From Pseudonocardia cypriaca (lineage in GTDB: Bacteria; Actinomycetota; Actinomycetes; Mycobacteriales; Pseudonocardiaceae), in assembly GCF_006717045.1 (NCBI RefSeq), contig NZ_VFPH01000003.1, positions 62,001 through 126,000 of the forward strand: DNA of 64,000 bases, given 5' to 3'. Within the stretch, counting starts at the first letter, position 1; each line of letters starts with the position of its first letter. Position numbers and translations under genes: made by a program. This document shows, piece after piece, positions 24,854 to 33,818 of this stretch. The notes beneath the pieces are model-generated. The model worked only from the letters and a program-made list of their open reading frames with translations, did no database searches and was not told the DNA's origin.

Positions 24854-25027
24854 GGGCTTGGAGGGTCCTGGACAACTCCGGCCGTAGCGAGCGGCGTCCA
24901 GGTCGGTGCATCGCAGGGCGGAGGAGGAGTCCGATACCGCTGTTGTATCGGCGACGACGACAACGCAGCGAGGCGCCGGCCTGGGCGCCGCGCAGTAGGT
25001 CGGAGTTGTCCAGGGCGCTCCTAGGCC
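24854..25027. repeat. ~174-bp imperfect palindrome upstream of trpS
   Basis: Outer perfect arms CCTGGACAACTCCG (24867-24880) and CGGAGTTGTCCAGG (25001-25014). Pairing continues inward with few mismatches (14 of 16 in the next block, GCGGCG-x-CCAGG-x-CGG) down to a CCGATAC / GTATCGG hairpin with a 7-base loop near 24940, and outward at 9 of 13 to 24854/25027. It fills the gap between trpS and the small ORF and overlaps that ORF's stop. It could be a terminator/leader fold or a MITE-like element; no T-box core is present. Confidence 0.75.
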
Positions 25028-25227
25028 GGGGCGGTTCCGTCCTGCTCGGGCTCGTCCGCGACGACCCGCTGCACCTGAACGGTGCGGTTGTCCAGGTCGA
25101 TCGGCCCGAGCTGGAAGTGCTCCTGGCCGTCGCCGGACTCTGCCGACTCGTCCGTGATCTTCCGCCCGGGGAACATCTCGCCAAGCACACCCATGCGCGC
25201 CACGGTACGCGTCGCAGGATGAGACAA
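25021..25227 (-). CDS. Small acidic protein, unknown (possibly DUF6191-like)
   Basis: 68 residues, or 57 from the internal Met of MGVLGEMFPGRKITDE, which looks like the more natural start; neither has a strong ribosome-binding site. The motif GPIDLDNRTVQVQ near the end resembles small actinobacterial proteins with a GPIDLxxG pattern, hence the tentative family. No catalytic features, membrane segment or signal. It sits alone between trpS and the divergent alcohol dehydrogenase gene, its stop inside the long palindrome. Confidence 0.5.
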   Translation of the reverse strand: MSHPATRTVARMGVLGEMFPGRKITDESAESGDGQEHFQLGPIDLDNRTVQVQRVVADEPEQDGTAPA

Positions 25228-25294
25228 CCGGAGGTGACCTCCGTCACTAGCGTCGCCTGAGCCGAGTCCGGCACGCGACCAGCGGAGGCAGCAG

Positions 25295-26341
25295 ATGAAG
25301 GCACTCGTCTACCACGGTTCGGGCAACAAGGCCTGGGAGGACGTCCCGGACGCCGCCGTGCGGGAACCGACCGACGTCGTCGTCAGGGTCGACACCACCA
25401 CGATCTGCGGCACCGACCTGCACATCCTGCACGGCGACGTCCCCGCGGTCACCGACGGGCGGATCCTCGGCCACGAAGCCGTGGGAACCGTCGTGGAGGT
25501 CGGAGACGCGGTACGGGGGTTCTCCGTCGACGACCGGGTACTCGTACCGGCGATCACCAAATGCGGCCGCTGCGAGTACTGCGGGCGCGGGATGCCGTCG
25601 CACTGCCAGACCGTCGGCGGGATCGGCTGGATCTTCGGGCACCTGATCGACGGCACCCAGGCCGAGTACGTCCGCGTCCCGTACGCCGACACCTCCCTGT
25701 ACGTGGTTCCCGGAGGCGTGACCGACCAGCAGGCGATCTTCCTGGCCGACTCGCTGCCCACCGGGTACGAGGTCGGCGTGCTCGCCGGGAACGTCCGGCC
25801 CGGGAACACCGTCGCCATCGTCGGTGCCGGGGCCGTCGGGCTCGCCGCGGTGCTCACGACCGGTTTGTGGGGCGCGTCCAAGGTCATCGCCGTCGACACC
25901 AACAAGTTCCGGTTGGAGAAGGCGATCGAGTTCGGCGCCACCGACACCGTGGAGGTCGGCCCCGGCACGGTCGACGAGGTCACCTCGCTGACCGACGGCC
26001 TCGGCGTGGACGTCGCGATCGAGGCCGTCGGCTACCCGGAGACCTTGCTCACCGCCGCCGCCCTGGTCCGGCCGGGTGGCACGATCGCCAACATCGGCGT
26101 GCACGGAACCCCGGTGGAGATCCCCATGCAGGACATGTGGATCCGCAACGTCACCCTGACGATGGGCTTGGTCGACACCGTCTCCATCCCGACCCTGCTC
26201 AAGATGGTCGCCGGCGGGCGCATCCCGGCGGAGAAGATGGGCACCCACTCGTTCACGTTCGACCAGATCGACCAGGCCTACGACGTGTTCGCGAACGCAG
26301 CCGCCAACCAGGCGCTCAAGGTCGTCATCACGCCGAGCTGA
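25295..26341 (+). CDS. Zinc-dependent alcohol dehydrogenase (MDR superfamily)
   Basis: 348 residues. Catalytic zinc ligands Cys in TTICGTDLH and His-Glu in GHEAVG, structural zinc Cys cluster CGRCEYCGRGMPSHC, Rossmann motif VGAGAVGL, and Asp at the end of beta-2 (IAVDTNKFRLEKA), favouring NAD. The HLIDGTQAEYVRVPYADTSL segment is typical of the isopropanol/threonine-dehydrogenase-like branch. It probably oxidises a small secondary alcohol or reduces the ketone; substrate not assigned. The next gene, an FAD oxidoreductase on the same strand, lies 52 bp on. Confidence 0.92.
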   Translation: MKALVYHGSGNKAWEDVPDAAVREPTDVVVRVDTTTICGTDLHILHGDVPAVTDGRILGHEAVGTVVEVGDAVRGFSVDDRVLVPAITKCGRCEYCGRGMPSHCQTVGGIGWIFGHLIDGTQAEYVRVPYADTSLYVVPGGVTDQQAIFLADSLPTGYEVGVLAGNVRPGNTVAIVGAGAVGLAAVLTTGLWGASKVIAVDTNKFRLEKAIEFGATDTVEVGPGTVDEVTSLTDGLGVDVAIEAVGYPETLLTAAALVRPGGTIANIGVHGTPVEIPMQDMWIRNVTLTMGLVDTVSIPTLLKMVAGGRIPAEKMGTHSFTFDQIDQAYDVFANAAANQALKVVITPS

Positions 26342-26393
26342 GGGACTCGGTACTCGATCGACGCCGACGAGGCGCCCACCTACGATCGCGCCG

Positions 26394-27425
26394 ATGGCTG
26401 ACGTCGTCGTGGTGGGCGCCGGGATCGTCGGGGCATCGGTGGCCTACCACGCTGCCGGGCTCGGGGCGGACGTCACGCTCGTGGACAAGGCGCTTCCGGG
26501 CTCGGGCGCCACCGGCGAGTCGTTCGCATGGATCGGCGATTCGGAGCGCGAGCCCGGTCCGGGCGGCGCCCTGCGCGCCGCCGCGACGCGCGAGTACCGG
26601 CGGTTGGCGGCCGAGGTCCCCGCCGTTCGGGTGCGGTGGGCGGGCTCGCTGCAGTGGGGCGGGCGGGAGCCGCTGGACGACCTCGAACCCGGACGGCACG
26701 TCGTGGACGCCGAACAGATCGCCGCCCTCGAGCCGAACCTGCGCACGCCGCCGAGCCGGGCCGTTCACATCCCCGGCGACGGGGCCCTGGATCCGGTCGC
26801 CACCACCGACGCCCTGATCAGCGCGGCCTGCGAGCGCGGCGCCCGGCTCGTCGCGGGCACGGCGGTGACCGGACTGCGGATCGGGAAGGACCGGGTCGCC
26901 GGCGTCGAGTCGACGAGCGGCTTCATCGGAGCCGCCCGTGTGGTGCTGGCGAACGGCGCCGACGTCTCCCTGCTCTGCGCACCGCTGGGCGTCGCGGTTC
27001 CGGTCGAGCCGTCACCGGCGATCCTGCTGCGGCTCGCCGGTCCGCCGGACCTCGTGCGGACCATCGTGGCCGCACCCGGCGCGGACGTGCGCGACACGGG
27101 CGACGGCGAGCTGGTCGCGGCCGTCGCGTACGCCGGGGAGACCACCGCCGCTGAGCTCGCGCGTTCCGCGGGCCGCACCCGCGACCGGATCGCCGAGTTG
27201 TTCCGCGGCGGTGCGGACGTTCGGCTGCTGGGTGCGCGGGTCGGGATGCGCCCGATGCCGCTCGGCGGGCACCCGCTGGTCGGCCCGCTCCCCGCCGCCC
27301 GCGGCGCCTACCTCGCGGTGATGCACTCCGGTATCACCCTCGCCGCGGTCGTCGGGCGCCTGGTCGCCGAGGAGCTGGTCCATGGCATCGAGGCCCCTGA
27401 ACTACGCGGCTGCCGCCCGGGGTGA
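26394..27425 (+). CDS. FAD-dependent oxidoreductase (DAO family)
   Basis: 343 residues. N-terminal dinucleotide fold VVVVGAGIVGASVAYHAAGL with the acidic end of beta-2 (TLVDK), then the DAO-type substrate domain and a late FAD-contact GMRPMPLGGHPLVGPL and HSGITLAAVVGRLVAEEL, as in glycine/sarcosine-oxidase-like enzymes. Likely oxidises an amine or amino acid, giving H2O2 or passing electrons on; substrate unknown. May be co-transcribed with the upstream alcohol dehydrogenase. Confidence 0.88.
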   Translation: MADVVVVGAGIVGASVAYHAAGLGADVTLVDKALPGSGATGESFAWIGDSEREPGPGGALRAAATREYRRLAAEVPAVRVRWAGSLQWGGREPLDDLEPGRHVVDAEQIAALEPNLRTPPSRAVHIPGDGALDPVATTDALISAACERGARLVAGTAVTGLRIGKDRVAGVESTSGFIGAARVVLANGADVSLLCAPLGVAVPVEPSPAILLRLAGPPDLVRTIVAAPGADVRDTGDGELVAAVAYAGETTAAELARSAGRTRDRIAELFRGGADVRLLGARVGMRPMPLGGHPLVGPLPAARGAYLAVMHSGITLAAVVGRLVAEELVHGIEAPELRGCRPG

Positions 27426-27430
27426 ACGGC

Positions 27431-27468
27431 CCGACTCGCGCGCACTGACTCGCGGGGTGGACGCGCGG
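27431..27468. repeat. Short GACTCGCG repeat between convergent genes
   Basis: GACTCGCG occurs at 27433-27440 and 27447-27454 in the 43-bp gap between the FAD oxidoreductase and the second alcohol dehydrogenase. Same core as the arrays at 11478 and 19942; here without the full 22-bp period. Confidence 0.55.
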
Positions 27469-28509
27469 TCAGGCGTCGAGCGAGACCACCGTCATGCCCG
27501 CGGGGGTCGCGCCGTCCATCGCGGCCAGCGCGGCACCGGCTTCCTCGAGCGGGACGACGCGCCCCACCAGGGTCGCCGGGTCGAGGCCGGCGGTCGTGAG
27601 GAGGTCGAGCAGCGCGGCGTACTCGTGCGCCGCGATCCCGTGGGAGCCGTGCAGCGACAGCTCCCATGCGAGCACGCGGTCCATCGGCAGCGGTGGGGTG
27701 GCGGCCTCCCCGAGCAGCAGGCCGACCTGCACGTGCCGGCCCCGGCGACGCAGCGACAGGACCGACGCCACGGCGGTGGCGGGCGAGCCGAGCGCGTCGA
27801 GCGAGACGTGCGCGCCTCCGCCGGTGATCTCGCGGATCGCGGCCGGGACGTCGTTCGACGCGGAGGCGTCGAGGACGGCCTCCGCCCCGCGGGCCCGTGC
27901 GAGCGCGAGCGCGTCGGCCGAGACGTCGACGGCGACCACCCGCGCTCCGAGCGCCGTCCCGAGCAGCACGGCCGACAGGCCAACGCCGCCGCAGCCGTGG
28001 ACGGCGAGCCACTCCCCCGCGGCGAGCCCGCCGTGCGCGGTGAGGGCCCGGTAGGCGGTGGCCACCCGGCAGCCGAGCCCGGCCGCTGCGACGAACGACA
28101 TCGAGTCCGGCAGCCGCACCAGGTTGAACTCCGCGGCCCGCACGAGCACCTGCTCGGCGAAGGACCCGTGGTGGGTGAAGCCGGGTTGCGTCTGGTCGGG
28201 ACACACCTGCGGGTCGCCCGCCCGGCAGAGCTCGCACACCCCGCACCCGCACACGAACGGGGCCGTGACCCGGTCGCCCGGTCGCCACGACTCGACGTCC
28301 GCGCCCACCCGCGCGACGACCCCGGCGAACTCGTGGCCGGGCACGTGCGGCAGCGCCACCGGGTCGTGCCCGCGCCAGGCGTGCCAGTCCGACCGGCAGA
28401 CCCCGGTGGCGCGCACGTCGAGCACCACGGCGTCCGGGAGGCACTCCGGCTCCGGCACGTCCCGAACGGTCAGCGGCCCGCCGACGGTGTCGAAGACGAC
28501 CGCTCGCAC
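27469..28509 (-). CDS. Zinc-dependent alcohol dehydrogenase (MDR superfamily), second copy
   Basis: 346 residues. Catalytic Cys in TGVCRSDWHAW, GHEFAG, structural zinc cysteines CGCGVCELCRAGDPQVC, Rossmann GCGGVGL and Asp in VVAVDVS (NAD preference). The order CRSDWHAWRGHDP is seen in medium-chain reductases acting on larger or aromatic alcohols, so it is not a recent duplicate of the copy at 25295. It lies 20 bp downstream of fbiC on the same strand and may be in its transcript. Confidence 0.91.
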   Translation of the reverse strand: MRAVVFDTVGGPLTVRDVPEPECLPDAVVLDVRATGVCRSDWHAWRGHDPVALPHVPGHEFAGVVARVGADVESWRPGDRVTAPFVCGCGVCELCRAGDPQVCPDQTQPGFTHHGSFAEQVLVRAAEFNLVRLPDSMSFVAAAGLGCRVATAYRALTAHGGLAAGEWLAVHGCGGVGLSAVLLGTALGARVVAVDVSADALALARARGAEAVLDASASNDVPAAIREITGGGAHVSLDALGSPATAVASVLSLRRRGRHVQVGLLLGEAATPPLPMDRVLAWELSLHGSHGIAAHEYAALLDLLTTAGLDPATLVGRVVPLEEAGAALAAMDGATPAGMTVVSLDA

Positions 28510-28529
28510 TCAGCGACCCGGCCGGCCGG

Positions 28530-31115
28530 TCATGTCCGGGCGGGAGCCAGCGGGAGCAGCCTCGGCCCAGGGCGCTGGGCCGGGACGAGGCGCTCGACCG
28601 GTTCGCGGTACGTGGTGCTGCGCTGCCGCACCGGGCGCCCGGCCGCGGTGGCGATCGCCGCCAGCTCGGTGACGGTGCGGGCGGAGCCGTTCTCGGATCC
28701 GGCCATCCGGCTGATGGTCTCCTCCATGAGGGTGCCGCCCATGTCGTCGGCGCCGCCGCGGAGGATGTCGGCGGCGAGGTCGTCGCCGAGCTTCACCCAC
28801 GAGCACTGGATGTGGTCGATCCGTCCGTGCAGGGCGAGCCGGGCGAACGCGTGCACGGCCCGGTTGTCGCGCACGGTGGGGCCGGGGCGGGCGATGCCCG
28901 CGAGGTAGATCGGCGCGTTGTGGTGCACGAACGGCAGCGGCACGAACTCGGTGAACCCGCCGGTCTCGTCCTGCAGTGCGCCGAGGGTGCGCAGGTGGCC
29001 CAGCCAGTGCCGCGGCTCGTCGACGTGCCCGTACATCATCGTGGACGACGAGGGGATGCCCAGCCGGTGCGCGGTGCCCACCACCTCCAGCCACTGCGCG
29101 GCCGGCAGCTTGCCCTTGGTGAGGACCCAGCGCACCTCGTCGTCGAGGATCTCCGCGGCCGTGCCGGGGATCGACCCCAGCCCGGCGTCGCGCAGCTCGG
29201 TGAGCCACTCCTCGATCGACACGCCCGCCTTGGCCGATGCGGACACGATCTCCATCGGGGAGAAGGCGTGGACGTGCATGCCCGGCACGGCGGCCTTCAC
29301 CGCGCGCACGAGGTCGGCGTAGAAGGTGACCGGCAGCTGCGGGTCGATCCCGCCCTGCATGCACACCTCGGTGGCGCCGGCCTCCGCCGCCTCCACCGCC
29401 CGGGACGCCACCTCGTCGAGGGAGAGCCGGAACGCATCGGTGTCGCGCTCCCGCTGCGCGAACGCGCAGAACCGGCAGCCGACGTAGCAGACGTTCGAGA
29501 AGTTGATGTTGCGGTTGACGACGTAGGTGACCTCGTCGCCCACCACGTCCGCGCGCACCGCGTCGGCGAGGCGGGCCAGCTCCTCCAGTGCCTCCCCCGA
29601 GCAGGTGAGCACGGCCATCGCCGCGGCCTCGTGCGCCGGGTCGAGCAGCGCCGCCGGATCCGATGCCGCCAGGTCGAGTCCGGCGCGCACGTCGGAGTCC
29701 AGCCGCTCGGGGGCGGACCGTTGCGTGGCCGCCAGCTCCTCGGCGACCGCATCCCAGTCGCCGTAGACCGACGCGAAGTCTCCCCGCCGGTCGGCGGTGC
29801 GGCCATCGGTGTCGATCGACGTGTTCAGGTCGATCCGGCCGGTGGAGGCGAACCCGCCGTCCGGCTCCTGCCACGGCCGCCCGACCACGTCGGCGCTCTC
29901 GTCGGCGAGCCCGGTTGCCGGGTCGGCGAGCGCGGCGACGTGCGCGGATACGCGGGAGTCGATCCACGGCGAGCCGGCCAGCACGTACTTCGGGTAGACG
30001 GCGAGCCGCTCGCGGATGGTGAACCCGGCCGCGGCCGAGCGGGTGGCGAGCTCGTCGATCGCGGGCCAGGGCAGCTCCGGGCTGACGTGGTCGGCGGTGA
30101 CCGGGGATACGCCGCCCCAGTCGTCGATCCCGGCGCGCAGCATCAGCGCGAACTCGTCGCCGATCAGGTTCGGCGGCGCCTGGATCCGCATCTTCGGGCC
30201 GAGCACGATGCGCGCGACGGCGATCGTGGCGGCCAGGTCGTGCAGGTCGGCGTCCGGGTCGTTGGCCATGGCGGTGTCCGGCTTGGCCCGGAAGTTCTGG
30301 ATGATCACTTCCTGGATGTGGCCGTGGGCCCGCGCGGCAGAGCGGATCGCGAACAGCGACTCGGCCCGCTCGGTGCGGTTCTCCCCGATCCCGATCAGGA
30401 TCCCGGTGGTGTACGGGACGCCGACCCGCCCGGCGTCGGTGATCGCGCGCAGCCGGACCGCCGGTTCCTTGTCCGGGCTGCCGAAGTGCGGCCCGCCCGG
30501 CTCGCTCCACAGCCGCTCGGCCGTGGTCTCCAGCATCATCCCCATGCTCGCGGCCACCGGCTTGAGCCGCGTGAGCTCGTCCCACGACAGCACGCCCGGG
30601 TTGAGGTGCGGCAGCAGGCCGGTCTCCTCCAGCACCGCGATGGCCGACGCGCGGACGTAGTCCAGCGTGGACGAGTACCCGCGCTCCTCCAGCCACTCCC
30701 GCGCCGCGGGCCAGCGGTCCTCCGGCCGGTCGCCGAGGGTGAACAGCGCTTCCTTGCACCCGGCGGCGGCGCCCGCGCGGGCGATCTCCAGTACCTCGTC
30801 GCGCTCCAGGAACGCCGCAGGCAACCGGTGCGGCACCGTGGCGAACGTGCAGTAGTGGCAACGGTCGCGGCACAACCGCGTGAGCGGGATGAACACGTTC
30901 TTCGAGTACGTGACCACACCCGGCCGGCCCTCGGCCACCAGGCCCGCGTCCCGCACCCGCGACGCCACCGCCAGCAGGTCGTCCAGGGCCTCCCCCCGGG
31001 CCGCCAACAGGACCGACGCCTCCGCGACATCGATCGTGACGCCGTCCCTCGCCCGCCGCAGCGCGCGACGGAGGGCGTTATCGGACGGCGCGGGCTCGGG
31101 GGTCACCTCGACCAT
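28530..31115 (-). CDS. fbiC: FO synthase, CofG-CofH fusion
   Basis: 861 residues from the ATG at 31115, the usual size for the fused actinobacterial enzyme. Two radical SAM domains: the first with the cluster CRDRCHYCTF (~75-85), the second with CYVGCRFCAF (~540-550), each followed by TIM-barrel features (GDRPEDRWPAAREWLEERGY; MQGGIDPQLPVTFYADLVRA). It makes FO, the deazaflavin of F420, from tyrosine and the ribityl pyrimidinedione. The cofactor fits the PPOX and LLM proteins in this window. Divergent from the LpqC-like gene, with a 105-bp gap where I see no named site. Confidence 0.98.
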   Translation of the reverse strand: MVEVTPEPAPSDNALRRALRRARDGVTIDVAEASVLLAARGEALDDLLAVASRVRDAGLVAEGRPGVVTYSKNVFIPLTRLCRDRCHYCTFATVPHRLPAAFLERDEVLEIARAGAAAGCKEALFTLGDRPEDRWPAAREWLEERGYSSTLDYVRASAIAVLEETGLLPHLNPGVLSWDELTRLKPVAASMGMMLETTAERLWSEPGGPHFGSPDKEPAVRLRAITDAGRVGVPYTTGILIGIGENRTERAESLFAIRSAARAHGHIQEVIIQNFRAKPDTAMANDPDADLHDLAATIAVARIVLGPKMRIQAPPNLIGDEFALMLRAGIDDWGGVSPVTADHVSPELPWPAIDELATRSAAAGFTIRERLAVYPKYVLAGSPWIDSRVSAHVAALADPATGLADESADVVGRPWQEPDGGFASTGRIDLNTSIDTDGRTADRRGDFASVYGDWDAVAEELAATQRSAPERLDSDVRAGLDLAASDPAALLDPAHEAAAMAVLTCSGEALEELARLADAVRADVVGDEVTYVVNRNINFSNVCYVGCRFCAFAQRERDTDAFRLSLDEVASRAVEAAEAGATEVCMQGGIDPQLPVTFYADLVRAVKAAVPGMHVHAFSPMEIVSASAKAGVSIEEWLTELRDAGLGSIPGTAAEILDDEVRWVLTKGKLPAAQWLEVVGTAHRLGIPSSSTMMYGHVDEPRHWLGHLRTLGALQDETGGFTEFVPLPFVHHNAPIYLAGIARPGPTVRDNRAVHAFARLALHGRIDHIQCSWVKLGDDLAADILRGGADDMGGTLMEETISRMAGSENGSARTVTELAAIATAAGRPVRQRSTTYREPVERLVPAQRPGPRLLPLAPART

Positions 31116-31220
31116 GAGGTGAACAGTAGGTCGACGGAGCGGGCACGGTCGACCACGACGCCGCCCGGACACATCACAGCGCACACGGGAATACGACGCG
31201 CCGCTCGCCACCATGGCCCG

Positions 31221-32069
31221 GTGCTCACGCGATCGCTCGCGGCCGGCCTCGCATGCCTGCTCACGCTGGCCGGATGCGCGGCCACGCCGACGACCGACCG
31301 CAGCATCGTGGTGGCCACGGCCGACGGCGACCGCACCACCCACGTCCACCACCCGGAGAGCGCGCCGCCGGGTGCGCCCCTCGTCGTCGTGCTGCACGGC
31401 GCGGGCGGCTCGGGCAGCCAGGTCGAGGCCGACCTCGGCTGGGACGCCCTCGCCGACCGCGAGGGGTTCGTCGTCGCATATCCCGACGGCCTCGACGGCA
31501 CGTGGAACGGCGGCGGCTGCTGCGGGCAGGCCCGCTCCCGCGGCGTCGACGACCTCGGCTTCCTCGGCGCCATGGTGGGCCGGATCGCCGCGGAGGACGA
31601 GACGGACCCGCACCGCGTGTACGCCGTCGGGTTCTCCAACGGGGCGATCCTCGCCTACGCGTGGGCCTGCGGCCGGCCCGGCGAGCTGGCCGGGATCGGG
31701 CCCGTGGCGGGCGCCGTGCTCGTACCCTGCGCCGCGCCGGCCCCGCTCACCGTCGTCGCGGTCCACGGCAGCGCGGACGACCGCGTCCCGTTCGACGGTG
31801 GCGCCGGTGCCGGCGGGGCGCAGTACCCGACGGTGGACGGTTCGCTCGCGCCCTTCCTGTCCGCGGACGGCTGTTCCCCCGACCCGACGCTCGTGGAAGA
31901 CCCGCCGGCCAGGGTCGGCACGTGGACGTGCACCTCCGGCCACGACGTGGTGCGCGACGTCGTCACGGACGGCGGGCACGGGTGGCCGGGCGCGGGCCCC
32001 GAGGCGGGCACCACGGACGCACCCCTGGACGCCACCGGCTTCCTCTGGGCCCGCCTGACGGCTCGGTGA
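31221..32069 (+). CDS. Secreted lipoprotein esterase, LpqC/PHB-depolymerase-like
   Basis: 282 residues from the GTG at 31221, which gives a proper lipoprotein signal (LAAGLACLLTLAGC, Cys ~19). Alpha/beta hydrolase of the LpqC/feruloyl-esterase type: VVLHGAGGSGSQVEAD (oxyanion loop), nucleophile in YAVGFSNGAILAYAWA, acid in HGSADDRVPFDGG and His in DGGHGWPGAG. Several Cys (CCGQ, DGCS, WTC) may form disulfides outside the cell. It probably cleaves polymeric or feruloyl-type esters. The stop is directly followed by that of the convergent siderophore-binding protein. Confidence 0.9.
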   Translation: MLTRSLAAGLACLLTLAGCAATPTTDRSIVVATADGDRTTHVHHPESAPPGAPLVVVLHGAGGSGSQVEADLGWDALADREGFVVAYPDGLDGTWNGGGCCGQARSRGVDDLGFLGAMVGRIAAEDETDPHRVYAVGFSNGAILAYAWACGRPGELAGIGPVAGAVLVPCAAPAPLTVVAVHGSADDRVPFDGGAGAGGAQYPTVDGSLAPFLSADGCSPDPTLVEDPPARVGTWTCTSGHDVVRDVVTDGGHGWPGAGPEAGTTDAPLDATGFLWARLTAR

Positions 32070-33116
32070 TCAGGTCAGGACGGCGGAGATCTTCGTGACC
32101 AGCGCGTCGACCACGGTCGGGATGCTGAGCACCGTGCCCCACGTCCAGGCGGCGGAGACGAGCGGGTGGTCGACGAACACGGAACGCCCGGCCTGCACGA
32201 CCTCCAGCCGCGAGTACAGCGGGGCCCGCTCGACGTCCCGGCGCACCTCAGGGGAGAAACCGATGTTCCAGAGCAGGACGTCGCGGTCGAGCAGAGCCAT
32301 CTGCTCGTCGCTGATCGGCGCGCCGTCCGCGTCGCCCGCGAGCTCACCGATCTCGGGCGGGATCGTGAAGCCGAGCGCCGCCACCAGCTGCGAGCGGGGG
32401 TCGTTCGGCGAGCGGACGAAGGAGACGCCCCTCTCGAGCCGCTCCGCGATCACCGCGGTTCGCCCCTCGAACCGGGGGTTCGCCGCGGCCGCGGCCTCGA
32501 GCTGCGCGTTGACCCCGGCGACCAGCTGCTCGGCCCGGTCCGGGTTGCCGAGAGCGCGGCCGGCGAGGCGGGCGTACTCGTCCCACGGCGCGCCCCACTC
32601 CGGGTAGCCGGCCGGCGGGGCGACGGTGGGCGCGATCTGCGAGAGCGTCTGGTACTGCGTGTCGTCCATCGACGTGTACAGCCCGATGATCAGGTCCGGG
32701 TCGAGGGCGGCGATCTCCTCGTACCGGTAGTCGGGGGTGCCGGTGAACGCACCTCTGTTCAGCACCACCGGCCGGGCGTCGCCGAGCTCGTCCTGCGCCC
32801 ACGGCCAGGTGGCGTACGGGTGGTTGCCGTACCAGTCCGTGACCCCGACCGGCCGGACGCCCATCGCGAGCACGGGGTCCTGGTCGCTGAACCCGACCGT
32901 CACGACGCGCTGCGGGGCGCTCGGGATCTGGGTGGCGCCCTTGCTGTGCTCGACGCTGAGCGGGAACGCGCCCGCCGGGGCCGGCCCGGCCGCAGGCGGC
33001 GGCGGCGTGGAACCGCCCCCGCAGGCGGTCAGCAGGCCCACGGCCCCGAGTGCTCCGGCGCCGGCGAGCAACTGGCGGCGGCTGAGGTGACCGAGGCGGC
33101 GGGGAACGGCAGGCAC
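32070..33116 (-). CDS. Iron-siderophore ABC transporter substrate-binding lipoprotein, Tat-type
   Basis: 348 residues, GTG start. The N-terminus combines a twin-arginine motif (LSRRQLLAGAGALG) with a lipobox (LLTAC), so export may be through Tat. FecB-like fold: APQRVVTVGFSDQDPVLAMG, LDPDLIIGLYTSMDD and QIAPTVAPP. It is a clear paralogue of the 8211 gene by class, but divergent in sequence and in export route. An iron box ends 6 bases before the start and no Shine-Dalgarno is visible. No permease or ATPase genes adjoin. Confidence 0.93.
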   Translation of the reverse strand: MPAVPRRLGHLSRRQLLAGAGALGAVGLLTACGGGSTPPPPAAGPAPAGAFPLSVEHSKGATQIPSAPQRVVTVGFSDQDPVLAMGVRPVGVTDWYGNHPYATWPWAQDELGDARPVVLNRGAFTGTPDYRYEEIAALDPDLIIGLYTSMDDTQYQTLSQIAPTVAPPAGYPEWGAPWDEYARLAGRALGNPDRAEQLVAGVNAQLEAAAAANPRFEGRTAVIAERLERGVSFVRSPNDPRSQLVAALGFTIPPEIGELAGDADGAPISDEQMALLDRDVLLWNIGFSPEVRRDVERAPLYSRLEVVQAGRSVFVDHPLVSAAWTWGTVLSIPTVVDALVTKISAVLT

Positions 33117-33122
33117 GGTGCC

Positions 33123-33141
33123 TGAGGTTAGCCTCCCTTAA
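33123..33141 (-). promoter_or_regulatory. DtxR/IdeR/DmdR-type iron box
   Basis: On the minus strand TTAAGGGAGGCTAACCTCA matches the consensus TTAGGTTAGGCTAACCTAA at 15 of 19 positions. It ends 6 bases upstream of the GTG of the siderophore-binding protein, the same layout as at 8188-8206. Confidence 0.82.
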
Positions 33142-33165
33142 CGGCCAGCGTCGCGCCGGTGCCGT

Positions 33166-33777
33166 TCATGCCGGCCCCGATCCCCGGGGCGGCGTCTCCC
33201 AGGCGGTGGCGGTACCCACCGGGGTTCCCGACCCGTCGACAGCGATGAATCGGAACCGGTGGATCGTCCTGGACTCGGTCTCGCCCCGACAGGACGGGGT
33301 CGCCGGACGCCGGGTGTAGAAGTCGTCCCTTCCGTCCGTGGGGTCGATCTGAATGCCGATCGATGTGCCGTCCCGGTTGAAGTCGCAGGCCGCGAAGATC
33401 GTCCAGGATTTTCCCTCGACGTATTCCAGGCTCCCGATGTCGGTGGTGCTCTCGCCGGGATCCGGGGTGCCGCCGGGCCACCACCGGCGAATGCACTCGA
33501 GCCGGCCACCACTGACCTCCGCGCAGCTGCCGGCCGTCGTCGAGTTCTCATCCGAGTCGTCGTCCGGGGCCTGGCTCGGTTCGCGAGTCCCGGCGCGGTC
33601 GTCCTCGGACGACGGCGGTACGGGTGCATCCGGCTCCGGCGGGGTGTCGAGGACCCGCAGCAGGGTCGCAGGCTCCGCCGCCCGCGCCGGCTCCACCGTG
33701 CTCGTCGCGACCGACAGGATGGACGACAGCGCGACCACAGCCATGCCTACAAAGGTCATCCTCAGGAAAGCAGTCAC
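33166..33777 (-). CDS. Small exported protein of unknown function
   Basis: 203 residues with a signal peptide (hydrophobic FVGMAVVALSSILSVA, AxA near 33). A Pro/Asp/Ser-rich low-complexity linker (~40-80) precedes a compact C-terminal domain with four Cys (GSCAEV, LECIRRWW, AACDFNRDG, PSCRGETES) that could form two disulfides; the last part has TIHRFRFIAVDGSGTPV. I do not recognise the family. It precedes the lectin gene region on the same strand in reverse order (lectin upstream), with 41 bp between them, so both may share a message. Confidence 0.72.
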   Translation of the reverse strand: MTAFLRMTFVGMAVVALSSILSVATSTVEPARAAEPATLLRVLDTPPEPDAPVPPSSEDDRAGTREPSQAPDDDSDENSTTAGSCAEVSGGRLECIRRWWPGGTPDPGESTTDIGSLEYVEGKSWTIFAACDFNRDGTSIGIQIDPTDGRDDFYTRRPATPSCRGETESRTIHRFRFIAVDGSGTPVGTATAWETPPRGSGPA

Positions 33778-33818
33778 CGCAGCTCCGTTACGCAGATGAA
33801 CGATTCAAGGCGTATCTG

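Noticed and set aside
24854..25027. A T-box or tryptophan attenuator before trpS
   Set aside because: No GGTGGNACCGCG core and no Trp-rich leader peptide could be found.
28812..32069. A 1085-codon + strand open frame covering fbiC and the LpqC-like gene
   Set aside because: Only its last 282 codons (from 31221) have real protein features; the rest mirrors fbiC.
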